NCBI GenBank assembly: GCA_001314705.1
Contig: LJSU01000025.1
Coordinates: 62,001-126,000 of the forward strand
Length of the DNA: 64,000 nucleotides
From: Rhodobacteraceae bacterium HLUCCO07
GTDB taxonomy: Bacteria; Pseudomonadota; Alphaproteobacteria; Rhodobacterales; Rhodobacteraceae
Reading direction: 5' to 3'
Shown here: positions 8,912-17,346 of the stretch, piece by piece
Layout of the letters: each line of letters begins with the position of its first letter
Position numbering within the stretch: position 1 is the stretch's first letter
The notes under the pieces: generated by a model
What the model was told of the DNA's origin: nothing
Seen by the model: only the letters and a program-made list of their open reading frames with translations
Database searches by the model: none
Program-made: the position numbers and the translations under genes

Positions 8912-9598
8912 TTATGCAACCAGCCGATAACCGCCGGATTCGGTCACGAGGAGACGGGCATTCGAAGGATCGGGCTCGATCTTCTGGCGCAAGCGGTAGA
9001 TATGAGTTTCGAGTGTGTGGGTCGTGACGCCCGCGTTGTAGCCCCAGACCTCGTGCAAAAGAACGTCGCGCGGGACCACGCCTTCGGTGGCCCGGTACAG
9101 GTATTTCAATATGTTGGTTTCCTTTTCGGTCAAGCGGATCTTGCGATCATCTTCGGTGATCAGCATCTTCATCGCCGGCTTGAACGTGTAGGGCCCGAGC
9201 TGGAACACCGCGTCCTCTGATTGCTCATGCTGACGCAACTGCGACCGGATGCGGGCCAGAAGCACCGGAAACTTGAACGGTTTGGTGACATAGTCATTGG
9301 CGCCCGCATCGAGGCCGAGGATGGTGTCGGCGTCGCTGTCATGGCCGGTGAGCATGATCACGGGGGCCTTGACGCCCTGTTTGCGCATGACCCTGCACAA
9401 TTCGCGCCCGTCCGTATCGGGCAAGCCGACATCTAGGATCACCAGATCGAATATGCCCTCGCGCGTCTTGCGGATCGCGTCGTTGCCATTGCCCGCTTCG
9501 AAAACGTCGAAATCCTCGGTCATGATCAACTGTTCGCTCAGCGCCTCGCGCAGATCATCGTCGTCATCGACCAGCAGAATCTTCTTGAGCTGTGCCAT
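8912..9598 (-). CDS. OmpR/PhoB-family response regulator
   Basis: DNA-binding response regulator of 228 residues. The receiver domain has the acidic pocket Asp11-Asp12, phosphoacceptor Asp56 (VILDVGLP), Thr84 (IMLTGHD) and Lys106 (VTKPFKF). The C-terminal winged helix spans about 130-227, with LTEKETNILKYLYRA and a recognition-helix region THTLETHIYRLRQKI. No histidine kinase lies next to it, so it is an orphan regulator whose partner must be elsewhere. It is divergent from ribA and ends with a terminator at 8749-8777. Confidence 0.92.
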   Translation of the reverse strand: MAQLKKILLVDDDDDLREALSEQLIMTEDFDVFEAGNGNDAIRKTREGIFDLVILDVGLPDTDGRELCRVMRKQGVKAPVIMLTGHDSDADTILGLDAGANDYVTKPFKFPVLLARIRSQLRQHEQSEDAVFQLGPYTFKPAMKMLITEDDRKIRLTEKETNILKYLYRATEGVVPRDVLLHEVWGYNAGVTTHTLETHIYRLRQKIEPDPSNARLLVTESGGYRLVA

Positions 9599-9754
9599 GG
9601 TTCGGCCTCCTCGTTCGTATGTTCAACACATGAGGGAGGAACCGGGATTGAACAAGATATGCTGCAATTCTCTCACGCCGACGTGTAATCGCGTGCGCAA
9701 ATGTTTCATATTGCGACGGATTCCCCTAGATCGGGGCGAAAGAAGGACGAGTTC

Positions 9755-10846
9755 ATGAGCTTCGCGCCAGACATCATTGAAACATTGGCCCGGGCTCGGG
9801 CCGATCTGCGCATGGGCGTGCCGGTCGTGATCGCCGACGCCGGGGCGGCGGTTCTGGTGATGGCGGCGGAGACCATGGATGCGCAACGGCTGGCGGATCT
9901 CAGGGCGTTGGGCGGATCGCCGGTTCTGGCGATCACGGCGCGGCGGGCCAAGACCTTGAAAGCACGGGCTTATGACGGCGATCTGGCGCGGATCGTGCTG
10001 CCGCCGGATGCGCGACTCGACTGGGTGCTGGCGGTGGCGGACCCGGCGGATGACCTCAAGACGCCGATGAAGGGTCCATTGCTTTCCGAGCGGGGCGGGG
10101 ATGCGGGGATGCATCGGCTGGCGATCCGGCTGGTGAAAACGGCGCAGCTCTTGCCGTCGGCGGTGGTGCTCGCGTTGCAGGACGCGGCGGGCTTTGCGCT
10201 GGCCAACAGCCTGACGGTGGTTCAGGCGGGGTTGGCCGGGCCGGTTCTGGAGCAGGTGAGCGACGTGCACCCGGTCGTCGCGGCCCGGCTTCCGATGGAG
10301 GCAGCGGGCGCCGGGCGCTTGCATATCTTTCGCCCCGAAGATGGCGGGGAAGAGCACTATGCCATTGAAATCGGGAAACCTTCTCGTGACAAGCCGGTCT
10401 TGGCGCGGTTGCATTCGGCCTGTTTCACGGGCGATGTTCTGGGCAGTCTCAAATGCGATTGCGGGCCGCAATTGCGCGGGGCGCTGGCGCAGATGGGGGC
10501 CGAGGGGGAAGGGGTTCTGCTCTACCTCAACCAGGAGGGGCGGGGAATCGGGCTGGCCAACAAGATGCGGGCCTATTCGCTTCAGGATCAGGGGTTCGAC
10601 ACCGTCGAGGCCAATCACCGGCTGGGCTTCGAGGATGACGAGCGGGATTTCCGCATCGGTTCTACCATACTGAAATCAATGGGTTTTTCATCTGTCAGAT
10701 TGCTCACAAACAACCCGCGCAAGATCGACATGATGCAGGCCAACGGGATCGCGGTGGCCGAGCGGGTGCCGCTCAAGGTGGGCGAGAACGTGCATAACCG
10801 GGCCTATCTGGCGACCAAGGCGGTGAAGTCGGGGCACCTGTTTTGA
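9755..10846 (+). CDS. ribA: GTP cyclohydrolase II
   Basis: Converts GTP to the pyrimidine precursor of riboflavin. The C-terminal two-thirds carries the GTP cyclohydrolase II signature: ARLHSACFTGDVLGSLKCDCG with the three zinc cysteines, then LLYLNQEGRGIGLANKMRAY and the GSTILKSMG...LLTNNPRK segment. The first 150-170 residues are a divergent domain that does not show the usual RibB (DHBP synthase) motifs, as in other alphaproteobacterial RibA proteins. ATG at 9755 has AGAAGGA upstream; a start at 9701 would lack this. It overlaps the next gene by four bases. Confidence 0.92.
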   Translation: MSFAPDIIETLARARADLRMGVPVVIADAGAAVLVMAAETMDAQRLADLRALGGSPVLAITARRAKTLKARAYDGDLARIVLPPDARLDWVLAVADPADDLKTPMKGPLLSERGGDAGMHRLAIRLVKTAQLLPSAVVLALQDAAGFALANSLTVVQAGLAGPVLEQVSDVHPVVAARLPMEAAGAGRLHIFRPEDGGEEHYAIEIGKPSRDKPVLARLHSACFTGDVLGSLKCDCGPQLRGALAQMGAEGEGVLLYLNQEGRGIGLANKMRAYSLQDQGFDTVEANHRLGFEDDERDFRIGSTILKSMGFSSVRLLTNNPRKIDMMQANGIAVAERVPLKVGENVHNRAYLATKAVKSGHLF

Positions 10847-11352
10847 GCCCGGCGGACATGGTGCTGACCCGGCAGGGGCTGCGGTTCATGGGGAGATTTA
10901 TCCCTTTGTCCCAAGGGGTTGGCGGGATTCGCAAGGACAAGCGCGAAGGCGACGGGGCAACGCCCGCGGGGGTGCATCGGATCGTGGGGATGCTCTATCG
11001 GCCGGACCGTGTGACGCGCCCTGCGCCATGGGCGGAGCCCATCCGGGTTGGCGATCTTTGGTCGGATGCAAGCGGCGATGCAGCGTATAACCAACTGGTG
11101 CGCGCGCCCTATCCGCAGAGCCACGAGCGGTTGCGGCGGGGCGATGCGCTTTACGATATCATATTGATAACAAACTGGAATTACCCTGTTGCAGAAGCCG
11201 GAAAGGGCTCGGCCATCTTCCTGCATCAATGGCGAAGGCCGGGCTATCCGACGGCGGGTTGCATCGCGTTTTCGCGGGCCGACCTGAGGTGGATTGCACG
11301 CCGCGTGGAGCCGGGAGCGCGGGTGATCGTGCCGGAGACACTGGCGACATGA
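10843..11352 (+). CDS. L,D-transpeptidase (YkuD-type) family protein
   Basis: YkuD-fold protein of 169 residues. The catalytic region reads AIFLHQWRRPGYPTAGCIAF, with a His and the nucleophilic Cys in the expected order, though the usual HG before the Cys is AG here. The family cross-links peptidoglycan or attaches proteins to it through L,D bonds. No signal peptide is visible, so periplasmic action is unproven. The TTG start at 10843 overlaps the ribA stop (TTGA) and has a GGGG upstream; ATG at 10858 is the alternative. It is followed by an intergenic hairpin repeat and the convergent yggS. Confidence 0.8.
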   Translation: MSPADMVLTRQGLRFMGRFIPLSQGVGGIRKDKREGDGATPAGVHRIVGMLYRPDRVTRPAPWAEPIRVGDLWSDASGDAAYNQLVRAPYPQSHERLRRGDALYDIILITNWNYPVAEAGKGSAIFLHQWRRPGYPTAGCIAFSRADLRWIARRVEPGARVIVPETLAT

Positions 11353-11376
11353 TGCCGATGGTTAACGCGGCCTGAT

Positions 11377-11425
11377 TCGGGGGGGTGATTTGCGTATGAC
11401 TCCCGGCTGCCGCCCGGCTGCCGGG
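11377..11425 (+). repeat. Dispersed hairpin repeat, copy 1
   Basis: A 49-base block: a run of seven G, then TGATTTGCGTATGACT, then a near-perfect hairpin at 11402-11425 (arms CCCGGCTGCCG and CGGCTGCCGGG, one T-T mismatch). Copy 2 at 46521-46568 differs only by one G fewer and one T/A substitution. Both copies lie just after plus-strand genes and before convergent minus-strand genes, and both are preceded by GTTAACGC. Confidence 0.85.
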
Positions 11426-11583
11426 CGTCGCGGATTTCGCGGGGTTAACCGGGCGGGCGCAGGGTTTTGTTCAGATTGGTTGAGATCGGGTTAAATCCGG
11501 CGAGTTGAGATGCCCAATTGCCCAATGCGAAGCATCGGGCAGCGCCCACCCCGCGCGGGACGGGCGCGAATACGCCCTTACGA

Positions 11584-12237
11584 TCACCCCGCCACCCGTT
11601 CCCCGAAAATCGCCGATCCGACGCGAACATGGGTGGCACCCAGCGCGATGGCGGTTTCGAAATCGTCGCTCATGCCCATCGAGAGACCGGTGAGGCCGTT
11701 GCGTTCCGCGATCCTGGCCAGCAGGGCGAAATGCAGGCTGGGTTCCTCGTCCAGGGGGGGGATGCACATGAGGCCCTGAACCGGCAGGTCCATCGACAGG
11801 CAATCCTTGATGAAGGTGTCGGCGTCGGTGGGCAGGATGCCGGCCTTTTGCGGCTCTTCGCCGGTATTGACCTGCACGAAGAGATCGGGACAGCGCCCTT
11901 CCTCCTGCGCGATGCGGGCGATGGTCCTGGCCAGCTTGGGGCGATCGACGGAATGGATCGCCTCGAAGAGCTCGAAAGCCTGGCGCGTCTTGTTGGTTTG
12001 CAAGGGACCGATCAGGTGGACGTTGATGCCCTCGAATTCTTCTCGGAAACCGGGCCATTTTCCGGCGGCTTCCTGTACGCGGTTTTCACCGAAGAGGCGG
12101 TGGCCCTCGGTCAGGACGGCGCGCACGCGCTCGTCGGGTTGCACCTTGGAGACGGCGATGAGGCTGACCGAGCCGGGGGCGCGGCCTGCGTCCTGTTCGG
12201 CCTTGGCGATTCGGGTCTGGATGTCGGAAAGCGGCAT
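11584..12237 (-). CDS. yggS: YggS-family PLP homeostasis protein
   Basis: PLP-binding protein of 217 residues with an alanine-racemase-like barrel, involved in vitamin B6 and amino-acid homeostasis. Visible motifs: LIAVSKVQP (PLP-Schiff-base Lys), FGENRVQEA, HLIGPLQTNKT, the substrate-side LFVQVNTGEEPQKAG, MCIPP, LSMGMSDDFETAIALGATHVRVGSAIFG. Full length for the family. It lies downstream of the porin terminator and is convergent with the L,D-transpeptidase-like gene. Confidence 0.93.
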   Translation of the reverse strand: MPLSDIQTRIAKAEQDAGRAPGSVSLIAVSKVQPDERVRAVLTEGHRLFGENRVQEAAGKWPGFREEFEGINVHLIGPLQTNKTRQAFELFEAIHSVDRPKLARTIARIAQEEGRCPDLFVQVNTGEEPQKAGILPTDADTFIKDCLSMDLPVQGLMCIPPLDEEPSLHFALLARIAERNGLTGLSMGMSDDFETAIALGATHVRVGSAIFGERVAG

Positions 12238-12280
12238 GGTTCGTCCCTTTGCAGTCTGGTCGCAAGGAACACCATCGCGC

Positions 12281-12317
12281 GCGAAAAGAAAAGGGCAGGT
12301 CCGAAGACCTGCCCTTT
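12281..12317 (-). terminator. Rho-independent terminator of the porin gene
   Basis: Perfect 12-base inverted repeat AAAGGGCAGGTC (12290-12301) / GACCTGCCCTTT (12306-12317) around a tetraloop that reads UUCG on the minus strand. It is followed by a T-rich stretch (TTCTTTTC) in the direction of porin transcription and ends 27 bases after the porin stop. Confidence 0.9.
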
Positions 12318-12344
12318 CCCTTTGGGTCGCTTTGACTTCTTGGA

Positions 12345-13271
12345 TCAGAAGTTGAAGCGGATACCAAGGTCAAGCGCGTTGACATCGGTGATGTCGTTGC
12401 GGGTGAAGCCAGCTTCGAGCGACGAACCGCCGCCGAGCTTGTGCGATACGCCGAGGCCATAGGCTTCGCCGCCGGCATTGCCATCTTCCGAGCTGACAAA
12501 GGCGTCAACGCGGGTGGCTGCACCAACTTCGACACCGCCCTTGAGGGCGAATTTGCCGATGCCGTCGTTGTCAGCATAGGCCAGAGTCACGGCTGCCGGG
12601 CCGATGTTGCCGCCAACGGTCAGGACAACCTTGTCCTCGGTGGCAACGCTCGAATCCTGGTAACCCAGTGCAACGGTCCAGTCGTTGAAGGTGTAGCTGC
12701 CGTGCAGTGCGGTCCGTTCGGTACCACCGGTGTTCGAGTAGGACAGGTGACCGCCAAAGTCGCCAGCCGAGTACATCACTTCGACGCCGTCACGACCGGC
12801 GGAACCCGACCCCGACGCGTAGGCATCCCAGTTGAAGTAGCCTTTTTGCGAAGTGTTGGTCACCAGGCTGTCAAAGCCGTGGCCCGAGAGGCCGATATCG
12901 GCCGATTGGGTGGCCATGTAGACGCCGGGCATCCATTCGATGGCGCCGTAGGTGTTGCCGACACCGATTTCGAGGCCGCCGGAACGTGCAAAGAAGCGCG
13001 CGCCGTTGAAGCCGGCGCCGTTGTAGCCGGCACCGTCAACCGTTGTTTGCTGGTGACGCAGACTGGCACCGAAAGTCAGGCCGTTGTCGGCCTCGGTGGT
13101 CATGTCGAGTTGCAGGCGAAGACGGGTGTAGATGCCTTCGACGTCCGGCGTGCCGGCGGGGTTGTCGATGCTGATGGCACCAAAGCGGCCATAGCCGCTG
13201 AACGAAACGTCTGCAGCAACGACGCCAGCGGAGGCGACGAGTGCGGTCGTTGCGAAGAGAATCTTTTTCAT
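12345..13271 (-). CDS. Outer-membrane porin (Rhodobacter type)
   Basis: Porin of 308 residues. The start MKKILFATTALVASAGVVAA is a clear signal peptide, followed by DVSFSGYGRFG, the first beta strand typical of Rhodobacteraceae general porins. The rest alternates short Gly/Asn-rich turns with amphipathic strands and ends with LDLGIRFNF, a terminal Phe as the BAM recognition signal. ATG at 13269-13271 has GAGGGA upstream; longer upstream reading has no signal peptide and is rejected. It has its own strong terminator, as expected for an abundant protein. Confidence 0.92.
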   Translation of the reverse strand: MKKILFATTALVASAGVVAADVSFSGYGRFGAISIDNPAGTPDVEGIYTRLRLQLDMTTEADNGLTFGASLRHQQTTVDGAGYNGAGFNGARFFARSGGLEIGVGNTYGAIEWMPGVYMATQSADIGLSGHGFDSLVTNTSQKGYFNWDAYASGSGSAGRDGVEVMYSAGDFGGHLSYSNTGGTERTALHGSYTFNDWTVALGYQDSSVATEDKVVLTVGGNIGPAAVTLAYADNDGIGKFALKGGVEVGAATRVDAFVSSEDGNAGGEAYGLGVSHKLGGGSSLEAGFTRNDITDVNALDLGIRFNF

Positions 13272-13613
13272 GGTTGTTTCCCTCGGTTTTCCAGTCATAG
13301 GCCCAAAGCAGGGAATCCGCATTGGGTATGGCAAGTGTCTCGCTCCAAACGGGGGGTGTTTGCAAGCATGGGGCGCGGGCGGCGGGCAATGTGACGATAA
13401 TTGGTGCAGCTTTGCCACAGTTTGCCCCGCGGCGGGTCGCGTTGGGCGGATTCGCGCCATGGTGGCCATGGTGTCAGCCAGGGGCGGGCTGCCGCCGCGC
13501 CGCGACAGGTTAACAGGTTACAGGCAGGAATGTTCATAAATCCTTGCCCCGGCGGCGGGGCTTGGGTAGGACGGTGAGGAAAAGCAGGTTCTTGGCGGTA
13601 TCCGGGCGGTAAC
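13272..13613. other. Divergent spacer between porin and DUF3576 gene
   Basis: 342 bases between two divergent genes that must contain both promoters. I see an AT-richer patch near 13390-13430 and another near 13505-13545, but no promoter box or operator good enough to call and no gene. Confidence 0.5.
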
Positions 13614-14147
13614 ATGCATCATTCGAGCGCTTTCAAATTCCTAATGGCCGGGCTGGTGGCGTTTTCGCTGACCGCCTGCGGCGGCGGCGGTGGCGGCGGC
13701 ATCTTCGGCGAGGTCGGCCTTGGCGGGGCGCGTGACAACGTGGATTCCGATGAAGACGCGGCCGAACCGGTTCTCGAAGGCCAAGGAGGGATGAGCCAGG
13801 TCGGCCAGACCTCGATCTGGGACCTGTTCAAGCGCGAGGACACGGGCACCACGGTCAAGGTGAACCGTTACCTGTGGAATGCGTCGCTCGATGTTCTCAA
13901 CTTCCTGCCGATCGAGTCGATCGACCCGTTCACCGGGGTGATCGTGACCGGCTATGGAACGCCGCCGGGTGGCGGGCAGGCCTATCGCGCGACCGTCCAT
14001 ATCAAGGACCCGGCGCTCGATGCGCGGTCGCTGACCGTGGCGCTGGCCACGCGGGGCGGACCGGTTGCGGCGGGCACGCAGCGCGCCATCGAGGATGCGA
14101 TCCTGGCCCGGGCGCGGGAATTGCGGATCGATGACCGGCGGTTCTGA
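13614..14147 (+). CDS. DUF3576 domain lipoprotein
   Basis: Protein of 177 residues with a lipoprotein-type signal: MHHSSAFKFLMAGLVAFSLTAC followed by a run of seven glycines. The Cys22 would be lipidated, placing the protein at the outer or inner membrane. The rest (TSIWDLFKREDTGTTVKVNRYLW, then ESIDPFTGVIVTGYGTPPGG) matches the alphaproteobacterial DUF3576 family of unknown function. In many Rhodobacterales, from memory, this gene sits directly before leuS; here about 4.8 kb separates them. Confidence 0.85.
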   Translation: MHHSSAFKFLMAGLVAFSLTACGGGGGGGIFGEVGLGGARDNVDSDEDAAEPVLEGQGGMSQVGQTSIWDLFKREDTGTTVKVNRYLWNASLDVLNFLPIESIDPFTGVIVTGYGTPPGGGQAYRATVHIKDPALDARSLTVALATRGGPVAAGTQRAIEDAILARARELRIDDRRF

Positions 14148-14156
14148 ACGCCTTTC

Positions 14157-15425
14157 CTAGAGGACGGGCGAATCGGGTCGGCGCGGCTCCATCGCGGCGA
14201 GATCCCTGACCCATTGCAACTGGCGCGGCAGGCAGATGGCCTCGAGATCGTAGTTGCGCACCACGTGGCGGCGTGCCGCCTTGCCCAGCCTTTCGCGCAT
14301 GGCGCGGTCATCGAGCAGCAGCGAGACCTCATCGACCAGCGCGTCGCCGTCGAAGAATTCGACAAGGCGGCCGGTCTTGTCATGGGCGATCAGTTCCTCG
14401 ACCGGGGCGGTGGCGCTGGCCACGATGGCGCCTTCGACGCTCATCGTCTCGAAGAGCGACCAGGAGAGCACGAAGGGATAGGTCAGGTAGACATGCACCC
14501 GGCTGAGCTGCAGCAGGGTCACGAAGCGGTCATAGGGGATGCGGCCGAGGAACCGGACGCGCGCCCAGTCGGCGTCGGGGATCCGGCTGCGCACCTCGTC
14601 GATGAAGATCTGTTTCCAGGTCTTTCCGCCGGGCGGGCGGGGGCCATAGCTCACCTCGTCGCCGCCGACGATCAGGACATGCGCACGGGGCCGTTCGCGC
14701 AGCAGGCGCGGCAGCGCGCGCATGAAGACGTGATAGCCGCGGTAAGGTTCGAGATTGCGGTTCACGAAGGTGATGACCTCGTCCTTGCGCGAGAGGGTCA
14801 GGCCGCTCTTGAACGCGAGCGACGCATTCTCGTTCGGCACGAGGTGGGTCGTGTCGATCCCGTCGAAGCCGACGGTGATGCGGTCGCGGAACGCGGGGGG
14901 AAAGGTGTCGGCCTGGAACCGGGTCGGGCTGAGGCCGGCATCGGCAATGGCGAAATGCATGTGGTTGTTGAGATTCTTCATCCGCAGGCGCAGCGCGCGG
15001 GTCGGATCGGGCCGACCGTCGAACTCGGGGTCAAAGCCGCTATGGGGATAGTCGGGCCGGTAATAGAGCTCGCAATAGATGCCGATTCGGGCTTCGGGCC
15101 AGACATCGCGCAGGAAAAGCGATTCCCCCCAGCCGGGATGGGCGATGATCACATCGGGGTAGAAGCCGCCGTCGCGCAGCGCGCAGGCGGCGCGATAGCA
15201 GCTTTCGGCGCGGGTGATCTTGGTGTCGAAATCCACCAGCCAGGGATGCAGTTCCTGCCCGAAGTCGCGATCGAGCCCGTAGGGCAGCAGGCGCACGCCG
15301 TTCCAGTCGCGGGCCTCCTTGACCCGGAGCGTCAGGGCCGCGACCTCGTGCCCCCCGGCGGCCAGCGCGGGGGCGAGGTGCTTGAACTGGCCGGGAAAAT
15401 TCTGGTGGATGAAAAGGTATTTCAT
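14157..15425 (-). CDS. Glycosyltransferase family 4 protein
   Basis: GT-B glycosyltransferase of 422 residues. The N terminus (MKYLFIHQNFPGQFKHLAPA) and the C-terminal nucleotide-sugar site (FVLSWSLFETMSVEGAIVAS, then PVEELIAHDKTGRLVEFFD) match retaining GT4 enzymes. NRNLEPYRGYHVFMRALP and VLIVGGDEVSYG mark the linker and the second Rossmann domain. The likely role is addition of a sugar to a surface polysaccharide or lipid, with unknown donor. ATG at 15423-15425 gives a normal GT4 N terminus; upstream extension is Pro/His-rich and unlikely. It is convergent with the DUF3576 gene. Confidence 0.87.
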   Translation of the reverse strand: MKYLFIHQNFPGQFKHLAPALAAGGHEVAALTLRVKEARDWNGVRLLPYGLDRDFGQELHPWLVDFDTKITRAESCYRAACALRDGGFYPDVIIAHPGWGESLFLRDVWPEARIGIYCELYYRPDYPHSGFDPEFDGRPDPTRALRLRMKNLNNHMHFAIADAGLSPTRFQADTFPPAFRDRITVGFDGIDTTHLVPNENASLAFKSGLTLSRKDEVITFVNRNLEPYRGYHVFMRALPRLLRERPRAHVLIVGGDEVSYGPRPPGGKTWKQIFIDEVRSRIPDADWARVRFLGRIPYDRFVTLLQLSRVHVYLTYPFVLSWSLFETMSVEGAIVASATAPVEELIAHDKTGRLVEFFDGDALVDEVSLLLDDRAMRERLGKAARRHVVRNYDLEAICLPRQLQWVRDLAAMEPRRPDSPVL

Positions 15426-15648
15426 GATGGAACCGCCGGGTGATGATGGGATTTTGTTTAGCGGCTCGGGCGGCCGGTGCATAGCCCCGGGGTGGCGGGT
15501 GCGTATCTGCCGAGGATGGGGGAAGGAGGCCCGTGGCGTCACGCGGTTGCGCCACGCGCATCAGCGGCGTGGCCGCCCGGTGCGCATGGCGGTGTCGTTC
15601 CCGCGGCCCTTCTCTCCGGGTCATTGCCGGGGCCGCTCCGGGGTGCGG

Positions 15649-17346
15649 TCATTCCGCGACGCGGATTGTTTGCTCGGCCAGCACGCGCTGGTCATCGCCG
15701 GCGTGATAACGCAGCAGGTAGGTGCCGGGCGTCTCGGGCGCCGTGCGCGTGATCGTGCCCTCGTCGCCATCGACCGAGTTCTTCATGCGGTCATAGCGCG
15801 ATACGATGTCATCCGGGGCGCGGCCCTCTTCGACGATCACCACGTAGCCCGGGATGCCGCCGCCCACGGTGACGTCGAACGCGGTCTCGGGGCGCACCTC
15901 GTCCGGTGCGGTCATGAGGCTGTCGGCCTGTGTCACCGTCAGGGGCTGGCGCGCTGCGATGGTGTTGTCGCGTGCGAGGTGATAGCGCAGTTCATAATCA
16001 CCGGGATCGGACGGTGCCGTGATCTCTTTCGTGCCATCGCCGCCGACGCGATTGTCCATGCGCTGGTAGCGGCTGACCTCCTCGGCGCTGTCTTCAGGTG
16101 CGAGGACCAGGTAATCCTTGTCGCTGTCCGCCCCGTCGATGGTGACATCGAACGACGCCCCGGCCTGCACTTCGGCGGGGGCCGCGAGGTCGATCTCGAC
16201 CTCCGGCGCGGCCAGGGCGACATCGATCCGCTGGTCGTCCTCCAGCGTGGCGCTGACCGAGGCCGCGCCCGCCATGTCATCGTGCGACGCCTCGATCCGG
16301 TAGTCGCCCGGGGGCAGCAGAATCGGCAGGTATTCCTCGTTTTCGGTGGCCGCCTCGACCTGCTCTTCGGTTTCGAGGTTGATCGCGACCCAATCGACAC
16401 CTTGCAGGGTTGCGCCGGTGTCCGCGTTCTCGGCGCGCAGGAGGAGGGTTGCGCGGGTCTTTTCCATCTCGATCTCGACCGGCGGCGCGTCGCGTTCGGG
16501 CACGGTGAACTCCGCCATCCCCTCGAACCCGGGGGCGCGGACATCGGCGGCATAGTCGCCGGGCATCAGGTCCAGCGTGACCCGGCCGCCATCGTGCGCG
16601 TCGAATGCGGTCTCGCCCGTCTCGTCCTCGGCCACGTTCCAGGTGGCCCGGGGCAGGGGCGTGCCGTCGCGCGCGTCGATCGCCGTCAGGGTCACGGATT
16701 GCGTGGCAGGGGCGATCTCCGCCACTTCGGTCAGCGCCGCCGCAAGTTCCGTGCCCGATTGCGTGGTGAAGAGCTGTCCGCCGGTCTGTTCGGGCACGCA
16801 AGAGAGGGTCTGCACCTCGCTTTCTTCGAGGGCGAAGCCTAGCACATGCGCGCGCAGGTCGATGCCCTCGGCGGCAAACTCGGCGGCCAGCGCGCAGGGG
16901 TCGCCGCCGCAGTTTTCCAGCCCGTCGGTGATCAGGATGATATCGGCCGATTCGGCCGTGCGCGGCAGCAGGTCGCGCGCCTGCGCCATCGCGTCGGTCA
17001 GCGGTGTCTTGCCGCGCGGGTTCAACGCGCGGATCGTCGCCCCAAGGTCGGACCCGGCATGTTGGCCGACCGGCAGCACCGTTTCGATGTCGCCGCAATC
17101 GCCGCGGCGGTTATGGCCGTAAGACACCACGCCGATCGGCCCGTCGGCGTCGCGCTCATCCGCGAAACCATCCATCACCTCGCGTGCGATCTCGATCCGC
17201 GATTTGCCATCTTCGAGCTGTGCCCACATCGAGCCCGAGGCGTCGAAAACAATGACGCTGGCATGTTCGGCGCTGTCCTGCGCTGCCAGGGGCCCGGCCA
17301 GCAAAGCGGTTGTCAACACGGTACGAAACAGGTTCGGCATGAGCAT
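15649..17346 (-). CDS. Secreted VWA-domain protein with tandem C-terminal repeats
   Basis: Protein of 565 residues. Signal peptide MLMPNLFRTVLTTALLAGPLAAQ, then a von Willebrand A domain (about 30-220) with an intact MIDAS: DASGS (Asp35), a Thr in GKTPLTDAM and Asp in ILITDGLENCGG. Beta-rich segments follow, and the C terminus has two related repeats of about 75 residues: one contains VSRYQRMDNRVGGDGTKEIT, the other VSRYDRMKNSVDGDEGTITR, each ending in a YxLRYH motif. It is acidic throughout. The role is unknown; metal-dependent protein or ligand binding in the periplasm or outside is likely. It flanks an IS3 remnant. Confidence 0.85.
   Translation of the reverse strand: MLMPNLFRTVLTTALLAGPLAAQDSAEHASVIVFDASGSMWAQLEDGKSRIEIAREVMDGFADERDADGPIGVVSYGHNRRGDCGDIETVLPVGQHAGSDLGATIRALNPRGKTPLTDAMAQARDLLPRTAESADIILITDGLENCGGDPCALAAEFAAEGIDLRAHVLGFALEESEVQTLSCVPEQTGGQLFTTQSGTELAAALTEVAEIAPATQSVTLTAIDARDGTPLPRATWNVAEDETGETAFDAHDGGRVTLDLMPGDYAADVRAPGFEGMAEFTVPERDAPPVEIEMEKTRATLLLRAENADTGATLQGVDWVAINLETEEQVEAATENEEYLPILLPPGDYRIEASHDDMAGAASVSATLEDDQRIDVALAAPEVEIDLAAPAEVQAGASFDVTIDGADSDKDYLVLAPEDSAEEVSRYQRMDNRVGGDGTKEITAPSDPGDYELRYHLARDNTIAARQPLTVTQADSLMTAPDEVRPETAFDVTVGGGIPGYVVIVEEGRAPDDIVSRYDRMKNSVDGDEGTITRTAPETPGTYLLRYHAGDDQRVLAEQTIRVAE

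Noticed and set aside
13680-13700. GGC-repeat at the start of the DUF3576 gene as a microsatellite
   Set aside because: It encodes the poly-glycine that commonly follows the lipidated cysteine in this lipoprotein type and mixes GGC with GGT, so it is ordinary coding sequence.
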